From Psychroflexus maritimus (GTDB lineage Bacteria > Bacteroidota > Bacteroidia > Flavobacteriales > Flavobacteriaceae), in the NCBI RefSeq assembly GCF_011089875.1, contig NZ_JAANAS010000072.1, forward strand, positions 58,191 to 122,190: a stretch of 64,000 bases of DNA, given 5' to 3'. Position 1 is the stretch's first letter; the number at the start of each line of letters is the position of its first letter. The translations under genes were made by a program, and so were the position numbers. The notes beneath the pieces were generated by a model. It was not told the DNA's origin. It did not search any database and was given only the letters and a program-made list of their open reading frames with translations. Below are positions 18,489-25,346 of this stretch, piece by piece.

Positions 18489-18953
18489 TTACATATTAGA
18501 TTTCAACTTGTCACTCTGTTTTTTCCCTTCATCTTCTATACTTTTTCTTTCTTCCTGCATAGTTTCTGCAGCATCATCTGCAGCCTTTTGGGCTTTATCA
18601 ACGGCTTCTTTAGCACTTTTTTCAGCTTTTTCTAAAGCGTCTTTAGTAGCTTCTTCTACGTTTTTTTTCACTTCTTCAGCATCATCTGTAGCATCTTCAA
18701 GAGCATTTTCAGCATCTTCTAGACCTTCTTCTGCTTCATCAAGCGCTTTTTCTGCTTCAGTTTGGCCTTCTTCCATAGTGTCTGTTGAGTCTAAATCTTC
18801 TTCAACATCGCTACCTGCATCTTCTAAAGCATCTTGAGTATCATCAGTAGTCTCTTCAACTTGGTCTGCTGGTTCTTTCTTTACTTCTTCGCAACTTGTA
18901 AGTCCTAATGCAAATAATGCAAGTAGGGCTAAGCTTAATAATGGTTTCTTCAT
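18489..18953 (-). CDS. Alanine/glutamate-rich coiled-coil lipoprotein
   Basis: A 154-residue lipoprotein with a signal peptide and lipobox (LGLTSC, lipidated Cys21). Nearly all of the mature part is a low-complexity run of Ala, Glu, Asp and Lys with heptad-like spacing (about 35-150), predicted to be a long helix or coiled coil. It may act as a spacer or envelope-attachment rod like other small coiled-coil lipoproteins, but no family or function is recognisable. The repetitive codons leave the opposite strand open, which is an artefact. It has its own terminator at 18435-18466. Confidence 0.75.
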   Translation of the reverse strand: MKKPLLSLALLALFALGLTSCEEVKKEPADQVEETTDDTQDALEDAGSDVEEDLDSTDTMEEGQTEAEKALDEAEEGLEDAENALEDATDDAEEVKKNVEEATKDALEKAEKSAKEAVDKAQKAADDAAETMQEERKSIEDEGKKQSDKLKSNM

Positions 18954-18996
18954 TTTGATATATTTTTTTGTAAAAGTATAAGAATTCTTAAGATAA

Positions 18997-20535
18997 TCAA
19001 AATTTATTTGGACTTTTTATTATTTCTTTTGAACGCTCAATATGCTGGTTTAAAGTTTCTTGGTTCATCTTTTTAAGCATTGCCAGCATCATACTCATGC
19101 GTTGATTATTTAGAAAGTGCTCTTTTTTTTCATTGATAAAATTCCAATACAAGCTGTTAAATGGACAGGCATCTTCTCCTGTTTTTTTACTTACTGAATA
19201 CTTACAGGACTTGCAATAATTACTCATTTTATTAATGTAACTTCCGCTTGAAACATAGGGTTTTGTGGCCACAATTCCGCCATCAGCAAACTGACTCATT
19301 CCGCGGGTATTGGTGATTTCTGCCCACTCAATAGCATCTATATAAATGCCTAAATACCATTGGTCAACCTCATTAGGATTTACCATGTTTAGTAAAGCAA
19401 AATTGCCAATTACCATCAAACGCTGAATGTGATGTGCGTAAGCATGATCTAAACTTTGATTAATGGAGTGTTTTAAACAATTCATTTTTGTTTCGCCTGT
19501 CCAGAAAAATTCAGGAAGTGGATTGGTGTTATTGAGCTTGTTTAATTTTGCGTATTCAGGCATCTGTTTCCAATAAATTCCTCGCATGTATTCTCGCCAA
19601 CCTAAAACTTGTCTTACAAACCCTTCTACTTGAGAAATATCTATTTCTTCTTGGTGATTTTGGTAATGGTTAATTACAGCTTCGTTTACCTCTTTAGGCG
19701 ATAACATTTTTGAATTCATAGCAAATGAAAGTCGGGAGTGAAAAAGAAATTTCTTATCGGTATGCATCGCATCTTCATAATCACCAAAATGAACAAGTAA
19801 AGTTGTACAAAAGTAGGCTAAGACCTCTAAACATTCTTTCCTGGAGGTTGGCCAGGTAAAATCTTCTTCATTTATTCGCCCTATAGTTGAAATTTTTTCT
19901 TTTTCTAGAAGCTCAACAATTTCAGTAACATTTTTTGAAAAGGACTTGATGGGAGGAATTTCTGGTTTGCCCGTCCATTTTTTACGGTTGCTCTTATCGT
20001 AATTCCATTTTCCTCCAAGCGGTTGTTTGTCTGCCGTCATTAACAGCTGATGTTTTTTACGCATATCACGGTAAAAGTATTCCATCACCATCTCTTTCTT
20101 GCCTTCAAAAAACTGAGTAACGTCTTGCCGTTGGGTATAGAAATGCTCGGTATCATAGGCTTTTGACGAAATGCTTATTTCATTTGAAAGTTCTTTCAAT
20201 TGATGGTCTAGACGGTATTCATCGGGGAGTTGATATTCAAATTTTTCAATGTTTTCTTGTTCAATGATTTGCTGAATATTCTTTTTTAAATCGCCTGTAT
20301 TTTTTGAATCATCTAAGTTGTAATAAATAAATTGATGTCCTTGTTGCTGAAGGTCTTTTGAAAAATTTCTCATGGAAAGAAAGAAAGCTACTACTTTTTG
20401 AATGTGGTGTTTTACATAATTTGTTTCCTGTTGCATCTCTGCCATGAAGTAAATAACCTGATCAGATTTTTCTTGAAACCAACTGTGCTTTTGATTGAGT
20501 TGATCGCCTAATACTAAACGTAATGTTTTTTTCAT
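18997..20535 (-). CDS. phrB: Iron-sulfur bacterial cryptochrome/(6-4) photolyase
   Basis: A 512-residue flavoprotein of the FeS-BCP/PhrB group, which repairs (6-4) UV photoproducts with blue light. It opens with LRLVLGDQLN, the group's antenna-domain start. The C-terminal FAD domain has VRQVLGWREYMRG and DADGG-type segments (MSQFADGGIVATKPYVSSG). Four cysteines fit the 4Fe-4S cluster: Cys353, Cys441, Cys444 and Cys457. I start it at 20535 because the 36 in-frame codons further upstream lie partly in a transposable element. Neighbours are a DASH cryptochrome, DUF2256 and a flavin reductase, forming a light-repair cluster. The symbol follows the family prototype; cryptochrome-like signalling is the alternative role. 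Confidence 0.9.
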   Translation of the reverse strand: MKKTLRLVLGDQLNQKHSWFQEKSDQVIYFMAEMQQETNYVKHHIQKVVAFFLSMRNFSKDLQQQGHQFIYYNLDDSKNTGDLKKNIQQIIEQENIEKFEYQLPDEYRLDHQLKELSNEISISSKAYDTEHFYTQRQDVTQFFEGKKEMVMEYFYRDMRKKHQLLMTADKQPLGGKWNYDKSNRKKWTGKPEIPPIKSFSKNVTEIVELLEKEKISTIGRINEEDFTWPTSRKECLEVLAYFCTTLLVHFGDYEDAMHTDKKFLFHSRLSFAMNSKMLSPKEVNEAVINHYQNHQEEIDISQVEGFVRQVLGWREYMRGIYWKQMPEYAKLNKLNNTNPLPEFFWTGETKMNCLKHSINQSLDHAYAHHIQRLMVIGNFALLNMVNPNEVDQWYLGIYIDAIEWAEITNTRGMSQFADGGIVATKPYVSSGSYINKMSNYCKSCKYSVSKKTGEDACPFNSLYWNFINEKKEHFLNNQRMSMMLAMLKKMNQETLNQHIERSKEIIKSPNKF

Positions 20536-20569
20536 TTTTATTTGTTTTTTAATTGGAAAACGAAATTTA

Positions 20570-20729
20570 TACCATTTACCAATTGAAATTACTGTAATAA
20601 AAAGCCCTTTTTCCCTTTGTGTTTCATTATAAAAAGAAACCATAGCTACGGCTATGCTTGATTTTTCTAACTCACATAAAGAAAAAAATCATCGTTTTCT
20701 TTTCCAGTAATTTCAAATAATAACTGGTA
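20570..20729 (+). mobile_element. Non-autonomous palindromic element, family 2, copy A
   Basis: A 160-bp element with ends TACCATTTACC...AACTGGTA and a TTA target duplication (20567-20569 and 20730-20732). Its halves form a long imperfect inverted repeat around the centre CATAGCTACGGCTATG. A second, inverted copy lies at 52832-52990. Ends and duplication type match family 1, so the same transposase probably moves both. It ends 35 bases before the photolyase start codon, within its promoter region. It is non-coding. Confidence 0.87.
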
Positions 20730-20733
20730 TTAT

Positions 20734-20873
20734 AGTCCTGATAGAAGCGGCATCCCCGAGGTTTCTGAGCTTAGTTTTTCTTGACCTACAAAAGCGACCT
20801 AAGAAGCTTTTGTAGGGGTAGAATACCAGCGAAGTAACTGAGGGATACAGCGGATAGCAGGTTCCCGACTCCT
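20734..20873 (+). ncRNA. Structured intergenic element, probable flavobacterial RNA motif
   Basis: Paired arms enclose the element. AGTC (20734-20737) faces GACT (20867-20870), CCTG faces CAGG (20858-20861), and GCATCCC faces the GGGATAC block at 20842. An inner hairpin CCTACAAAAG...CTTTTGTAGG carries the loop CCTAAGAAGC. The inner hairpin and right arm recur at 106-222. It abuts the 3' end of the cryptochrome gene on the opposite strand. It looks like the Flavo-1 type of conserved flavobacterial RNA, but I cannot check this; a repeat without RNA function is the alternative. Confidence 0.5.
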
Positions 20874-20875
20874 AA

Positions 20876-22183
20876 TTAAAATAAGCTTTCTTGAAGCCAA
20901 GTTTGTTGGTATTTTCCGTTTTTGTCATAACGTTCTGCTTGTGTTTTAATGTTGAATTTTCTATCGCGTGGGTCATTACCTACGCCGCTGTTGTACATCC
21001 AATTTCCCCAGTTGCTGTGGACGTCGTAATCAATAAGCAGAGCTTCAAAATAGGCGGCACCTACGCGCCAATCTTGTTTCCATTCTTTAGCCCAATAGGA
21101 ATTGACGTTTTGGCGCCCACGGTTGCTCATAAATCCGGTAGCAGCAATTTCTTTCATATTGGCATTTACAAAAGGTTCTGGTGTTTTGCCTTCTGTCCAA
21201 TCCTGAAAAGCTTTGGGGTGAAAATTCCAATTATAATCCCTGTTTAAAATACCGCCAAGTTGAAATATTGTATTGCCGTGCTTAAGCGAAACATATTTAA
21301 AATAATCACGCCAAATGAGTTCGAAAATTAGCCAATAAGTATCTTGGTTTTTTTTGATTTCTTTTTCGAAACTTTTGATTTGATGATAGATGGAAACTGC
21401 AGAAATACTACCATTTGCTAGCCAAGCTGAAAACTTAGAACTATAATCCGTACCCAAAAGTCCGTTTCTTGTTTTTTTGTAAAATTGTAGTTTTTTGGTC
21501 TCCCAAAAATAATTATTGAGGCGTTGCCAGGCCTGGTCTTCTCCCCCTTGAAAAGGAAAAGCCGATTGTGAGTGAGTTTCAAAATCCTGAAAACCTAAAT
21601 CCTCTAACTGTGGAATTTCATTGATTGGTATTTCAAGGCTTTGCTTTTGTGGTTGTGGTATAGGAATTTCACTTCTTAGCTTAGATTTTTTTTCGCAATT
21701 TTTTCTGAAGTGGGTAAAAACCTCTGGAATTTCATTGAAATTTGTGAATGGGATATCTTCTGGATAAAATAAAAACTGGTTGTATTGGGGGTTGAATTTA
21801 GTTTCTGATAGTGCCTTTTCTACCCGAATCTCTTCTTCTTTTTCTTCTGAGGTCCATTCGGTTTGGTAGAAAATATGTTCTACTTTGAAAGTTTGGTAGA
21901 TTTCTTCAAAAGCCTTTCCTATTTCTTGATGAGTTACCCACAAAGGCAGGTTTAATTGATGTAAATTATCTTTTAAATTTTCCACCGATTGCAACAAAAA
22001 TTTAGCCCTAAATTTTTCTGTTTTTTTAAAGCCATACTTAGTTATTTCGTAATGTTTAGGCTGGAATACATAAACGCCAAGAACTGGCAGGTCTTTTTGC
22101 AAAGCCGAAGTTAAGGAAATTTGGTCACGAACACGTAAATCGTTTCTGAACCAGACGAGGTTTATTTTTTGTTTTTCTTGCAT
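20876..22183 (-). CDS. DASH-family cryptochrome/deoxyribodipyrimidine photolyase
   Basis: A 435-residue flavoprotein. The N-terminal photolyase domain begins [14 protein letters not shown]. The antenna-linked segment [18 protein letters not shown] is characteristic of cryptochrome DASH. The C-terminal FAD domain contains [35 protein letters not shown] and [18 protein letters not shown]. Proteins of this group repair cyclobutane dimers, chiefly in single-stranded DNA, and may also sense light. Its start overlaps the end of the DUF2256 gene by 22 bases. DASH or a closely related class-I photolyase is the best call; DASH is favoured by the DUF2256 neighbour. Confidence 0.9.
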   Translation of the reverse strand: MQEKQKINLVWFRNDLRVRDQISLTSALQKDLPVLGVYVFQPKHYEITKYGFKKTEKFRAKFLLQSVENLKDNLHQLNLPLWVTHQEIGKAFEEIYQTFKVEHIFYQTEWTSEEKEEEIRVEKALSETKFNPQYNQFLFYPEDIPFTNFNEIPEVFTHFRKNCEKKSKLRSEIPIPQPQKQSLEIPINEIPQLEDLGFQDFETHSQSAFPFQGGEDQAWQRLNNYFWETKKLQFYKKTRNGLLGTDYSSKFSAWLANGSISAVSIYHQIKSFEKEIKKNQDTYWLIFELIWRDYFKYVSLKHGNTIFQLGGILNRDYNWNFHPKAFQDWTEGKTPEPFVNANMKEIAATGFMSNRGRQNVNSYWAKEWKQDWRVGAAYFEALLIDYDVHSNWGNWMYNSGVGNDPRDRKFNIKTQAERYDKNGKYQQTWLQESLF

Positions 22184-22299
22184 CTTTCACTACAGTATTT
22201 TACATTATCCCAATCTTTTGCCCATTTTTTTCGCCACGAGAAGGGACGTTGACATACCGGGCAAATTTTCTGAGGCAAATTTGGTTTTTGATGTGCCAT
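22162..22299 (-). CDS. DUF2256 small zinc-ribbon protein
   Basis: A 45-residue protein. It has the sequence pattern of DUF2256: [10 protein letters not shown] (Cys13, Cys16), then [15 protein letters not shown] with SERC (Cys36, Cys40), giving four cysteines for one zinc. DUF2256 genes are typically found next to photolyase or cryptochrome genes. Here its 3' end overlaps the cryptochrome start by 22 bases and its start lies 3 bases after the flavin reductase stop, so translation of the three is probably coupled. The role is unknown; a partner or assembly factor for the photolyase is a reasonable inference. Confidence 0.9.
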   Translation of the reverse strand: MAHQKPNLPQKICPVCQRPFSWRKKWAKDWDNVKYCSERCKKNKK

Positions 22300-22302
22300 T
22301 GT

Positions 22303-22935
22303 CTATTTTAAACTTGGTTTCTGATGAGGCCTTGCATAATCATATCGTTTTAAACTACTGGTTTGTACATAGCCGTCTAAGCCGATAATTCCTGCGGTTT
22401 TTGCTTTTGTTAAATCTAAAAAACCATCTTTTTGTTGCAGGTCTTCGTGAAAATAAAGTGCTTCAATTTGACCGATGATTAAATGACAATTCTGCTCTTT
22501 GATGTGGTATTCATTCACAAAGCTACACACCATCTTAACCTTTGATTCTCTGACCAATGGAACAGAAAAATTATCTTTATATTCTGCGGTTAATCCAACT
22601 TTTTCAAACTCAGATTCTACACGCTCGTACTTTGCTGAAGTTTGATGCGCTAAATCAACCCAATCTTCATGAACATGGTTGACGGTAAAAAACAAGGTAT
22701 CTTTAATATTTTCATAAGTATGCCGCTCTACGGTGTGGGGCCGCATCATAAAATTAAGCATAGGGGGCTTGCTTCCCAAATGAATTACCGAATTAAAAAT
22801 AGCTAAGTTTTCATTGCCTAACGTATCCATAGTTCCTATTAAGTTGGCAGATTTTATTCCTCCTAAGGAATTAACAAGGTGCATACGCGCTAATTTGGGT
22901 AGTGCTTGGATTTCTTCAAGGCTTAACTTTTTCAT
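22303..22935 (-). CDS. Flavin reductase family protein (FMN-binding)
   Basis: A 210-residue protein of the flavin reductase-like, FMN-binding split-barrel family. Segments such as ANLIGTMDTLGNENLAIFNS (with an SxxHLGSKPP stretch after it) and MMRPHTVERHTYENI are the usual FMN-contact region of the group. It would be soluble and use NAD(P)H. It leads a unit with DUF2256 and the DASH cryptochrome, with a 3-base gap to DUF2256. The likely job is supplying reduced flavin to the photolyases, inferred from position only. A substrate-specific oxidoreductase is the alternative. Confidence 0.82.
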   Translation of the reverse strand: MKKLSLEEIQALPKLARMHLVNSLGGIKSANLIGTMDTLGNENLAIFNSVIHLGSKPPMLNFMMRPHTVERHTYENIKDTLFFTVNHVHEDWVDLAHQTSAKYERVESEFEKVGLTAEYKDNFSVPLVRESKVKMVCSFVNEYHIKEQNCHLIIGQIEALYFHEDLQQKDGFLDLTKAKTAGIIGLDGYVQTSSLKRYDYARPHQKPSLK

Positions 22936-23099
22936 GATTTATCCATTAAGCGGGTAAATTTACAATTTTGTTTAATTTATCTGTGTTAAGGATTAAACAA
23001 AATTCATTAAAGCATTCGGTTTAATGAAGTATTACAAGGTGTAATGGATTAATCGATTTTAGGCATTTTTAGAAATACTAAAATAAGAGTCATCAATAC

Positions 23100-23897
23100 T
23101 TAAAAGTCGAGCTGCTTAAGCTTAAAGTTAATAAAATCGGGGTTGTGTTTTTTTAGAAGCTTACTTAGAAATTTAATTTCTGCATTGGTAATAAATTCAA
23201 TATGTGGACTTGTATTATTCAGATTTAGTAATTGGTTTTGATTTAAAACGCGCTTTGTTTGTTGAGCTACAGCAAAACCAGAATCAATAATGTTTACTTG
23301 GGGTAAAAATTCTTTAATTAAAGGGATTAAATAAGGATAATGAGTACAGCCTAAAACTAAAGAATCAATTTCTTGTTCTTTAAAGGCGGCTATATGATGA
23401 AAAAAATAAGATTTAAAAGCTTTTGTATCTAGGCTATCATTTTCAACTGCTTCTACTAAATTCTTCCCTTCAATTTCAGTTACTTGAATGTCCTTTTTTA
23501 CAAATTTTTTAAAGGTCTTAGAGAACAATTGACTAGAAAGCGTCCCTTTTGTGGCTAAAATACCAATTTTATTGTTTTTAGTTTGCAGAGTAGCCGGTTT
23601 TATGGCAGGTTCAATACCAATAAACGGAACAGAATATTTTTTTCGAAGTAAGTGAATAGCATTGGTAGTTGCTGTATTACAAGCTACGATAATAAGCTTG
23701 CATTGCTTTTGAAGAAGTAGCTCAGTATTTTTAAAGCTAAGTTGAATGATTTCTTCCTTTGATTTTTGGCCATAAGGAGCATTTTTACTGTCGGCTAAGT
23801 AGCTTATATTTTCGTTAGGTAGTAACTGATGTACTTCTTTAAAAATAGAAGTGCCACCAAGTCCTGAATCAAATATTCCTATTGAATTATTTACCAT
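23100..23897 (-). CDS. murI: Glutamate racemase
   Basis: Makes D-glutamate for peptidoglycan in the cytosol. The 265-residue protein has both catalytic cysteines in their signatures: ACNTATTNA (Cys73) and GCTHYPY (Cys184). The N-terminal IFDSGLGG substrate loop is also present. Length is normal for the family. It is the last gene of the envelope block on the minus strand, 70 bases past the first OmpH gene. A strong hairpin lies in that gap, so murI may also have its own promoter or depend on read-through. Identity is certain. Confidence 0.96.
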   Translation of the reverse strand: MVNNSIGIFDSGLGGTSIFKEVHQLLPNENISYLADSKNAPYGQKSKEEIIQLSFKNTELLLQKQCKLIIVACNTATTNAIHLLRKKYSVPFIGIEPAIKPATLQTKNNKIGILATKGTLSSQLFSKTFKKFVKKDIQVTEIEGKNLVEAVENDSLDTKAFKSYFFHHIAAFKEQEIDSLVLGCTHYPYLIPLIKEFLPQVNIIDSGFAVAQQTKRVLNQNQLLNLNNTSPHIEFITNAEIKFLSKLLKKHNPDFINFKLKQLDF

Positions 23898-23911
23898 CTA
23901 ATCAAACTAAA

Positions 23912-23945
23912 AAAGCTGTTCAAATTTAGTAATTTGAACAGCTTT
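23912..23945 (-). terminator. Strong hairpin terminator between ompH and murI
   Basis: AAAGCTGTTCAAATT pairs perfectly over 15 bp with AATTTGAACAGCTTT around a TAGT loop, followed on the minus strand by TTTTAG. It lies 22 bases past the OmpH stop and would end or weaken transcription before murI. Confidence 0.7.
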
Positions 23946-23967
23946 ACTACTATATTTTTGCAATTTA

Positions 23968-24477
23968 TTACTTATTTATAGCATCTTTTACATCGTTAAG
24001 CAAGTCGTATCCATCGGCCATAAGCACTCCACTTCCAATGGAAGAATCAAGTACATAATCATAGCCTTTTTCTCTAGCTACTTGTTGAATAATTTCTCTA
24101 GCTTTTTCAAGCACAGGTCTTAACAAACTTTCTCTCTTCTTCTGAAGATCTTCTTGAGCATCTTGACTGAATTCAGAAATACTTTGCTGCATTTCTTGAA
24201 GTTTCATCATTCTTCGCTGATTTTCTTCTTCGGTTTTTGTATCCGATTCAGCTTGGTATCGCTCACTTGTTTTTTGCGCTTCTTTCATCATATCGTCAAT
24301 TTGATCACGATAACTCTTTTCAATTTTTTCAAGTTCATTTTGGGCTTGCTTGTAGGCATCCATGGTTTCGATTAACTCTTGTGAGTCAACATGCGCTATT
24401 TTTGATTGCGCATTCATCAAGTTACTAGCTCCAATAAACAAAAGGAAAGCTATGCTAAATAATTTAATTCTGTTCAT
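23968..24477 (-). CDS. OmpH/Skp periplasmic chaperone (first copy)
   Basis: A 169-residue exported chaperone. The signal peptide MNRIKLFSIAFLLFIGASN is followed by the core KIAHVDSQELIETMDAYKQAQ and a long helical tentacle region (about 45-130). The end YDYVLDSSIGSGVLM is the usual body strand. Skp proteins hold unfolded outer-membrane proteins in the periplasm on the way to BamA. It lies 26 bases after the second OmpH gene, which follows bamA, so both chaperones belong to the BAM operon. Skp copies in tandem are normal for Bacteroidota. It is followed by a strong terminator. Confidence 0.92.
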   Translation of the reverse strand: MNRIKLFSIAFLLFIGASNLMNAQSKIAHVDSQELIETMDAYKQAQNELEKIEKSYRDQIDDMMKEAQKTSERYQAESDTKTEEENQRRMMKLQEMQQSISEFSQDAQEDLQKKRESLLRPVLEKAREIIQQVAREKGYDYVLDSSIGSGVLMADGYDLLNDVKDAINK

Positions 24478-24503
24478 TTTTGTTGATTTAATAGTTATAT
24501 GTA

Positions 24504-25322
24504 TTAGTTATTTTCTCTTAATGCTCTTATTGAGTCTCTTTTTCTTTGTTGTTCTTCTCGTCTTTTTTGTATTTGTGCTCTTCTTGCTTTTAACTGAGCT
24601 TCTCTAGCGGTCATTATTGAATCACGGCGTCTTGCTCGTTCATCTAGTTGTTGTTCACGTTCGCGTTCCCTTTGCGCTATTTTCTCTTCTTTTTCTTTTT
24701 CTTTCTGTTCGTCTGCTTCAGCATCTTTTACAGATTTGTAATCGCCTCCAAACATTTCATCTTCTTCATCTTCGCCTTGCAATTGATCTTGCCTAGCATT
24801 TCGTTTAATTAATTTCAGGACAATTTTGGTTAAATCATGTCTTTTAGCTGAAAATAATAAAAGAGCATCAGCAGAGTTTTCAAAGATAAAATCATAGCCT
24901 CTGTTATCTCCTATTTCTTGCACAGCATTAAAAACTTGATCTTGAATAGGAATAATAATTTGTCTTTTTTTGGTCATTAACTCCCCCCCTACACCAAATT
25001 TTTCATCCTGAAATTCAAACATTTTTTCTCTCAAGTATTCAATTTCTTCTTCCTTTTCTTCAATTAATTCGGGCGTTAAAAGCGGCCTTTCGTTATCTAA
25101 TTCCTCCTTCAGCTTTTCAATTTCTGCTTTTTTCTTGGCTAGATCTGAAGACCATTTTTGTGCTTTCATATCTACCATATCCATAGATTGCTGAAATTCT
25201 GGAACATTTTCCATAATGTGTTCCATATCTACATAGCCAATTCTCAAGCCTCTTTGAGCTTGTAAAGTTAAATTAATTAAACAAAAAACGACTAAGATGT
25301 TTAATTTTTTACTTCCTAACAT
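24504..25322 (-). CDS. OmpH/Skp periplasmic chaperone (second, longer copy)
   Basis: A 272-residue OmpH-family protein. The signal peptide (ending LTLQAQ) is followed by RIGYVDMEHIMENVPEFQQ, a helical region, and an extra C-terminal tail of about 100 residues rich in Arg, Glu, Lys and Gln (REREREQQLDERARRR). The tail is probably a long single helix. Another ATG at 25340 adds six residues ahead of the signal peptide; I prefer 25322. It lies 24 bases after bamA. The charged tail is an extension beyond the usual Skp body; its role is unknown. Confidence 0.88.
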   Translation of the reverse strand: MLGSKKLNILVVFCLINLTLQAQRGLRIGYVDMEHIMENVPEFQQSMDMVDMKAQKWSSDLAKKKAEIEKLKEELDNERPLLTPELIEEKEEEIEYLREKMFEFQDEKFGVGGELMTKKRQIIIPIQDQVFNAVQEIGDNRGYDFIFENSADALLLFSAKRHDLTKIVLKLIKRNARQDQLQGEDEEDEMFGGDYKSVKDAEADEQKEKEKEEKIAQREREREQQLDERARRRDSIMTAREAQLKARRAQIQKRREEQQRKRDSIRALRENN

Positions 25323-25346
25323 ATTTACATTAAAAATCATGCCAAA

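Noticed and set aside
20536-20643. Longer start for the FeS photolyase
   Set aside because: The extra 36 codons run into the transposable element at 20570-20729, and MKKTLRLVLGDQ at 20535 is the family's normal start.
24154-24607. Plus-strand frames over the two OmpH genes
   Set aside because: They are opposite-strand shadows of Glu/Lys-rich coiled-coil codons.
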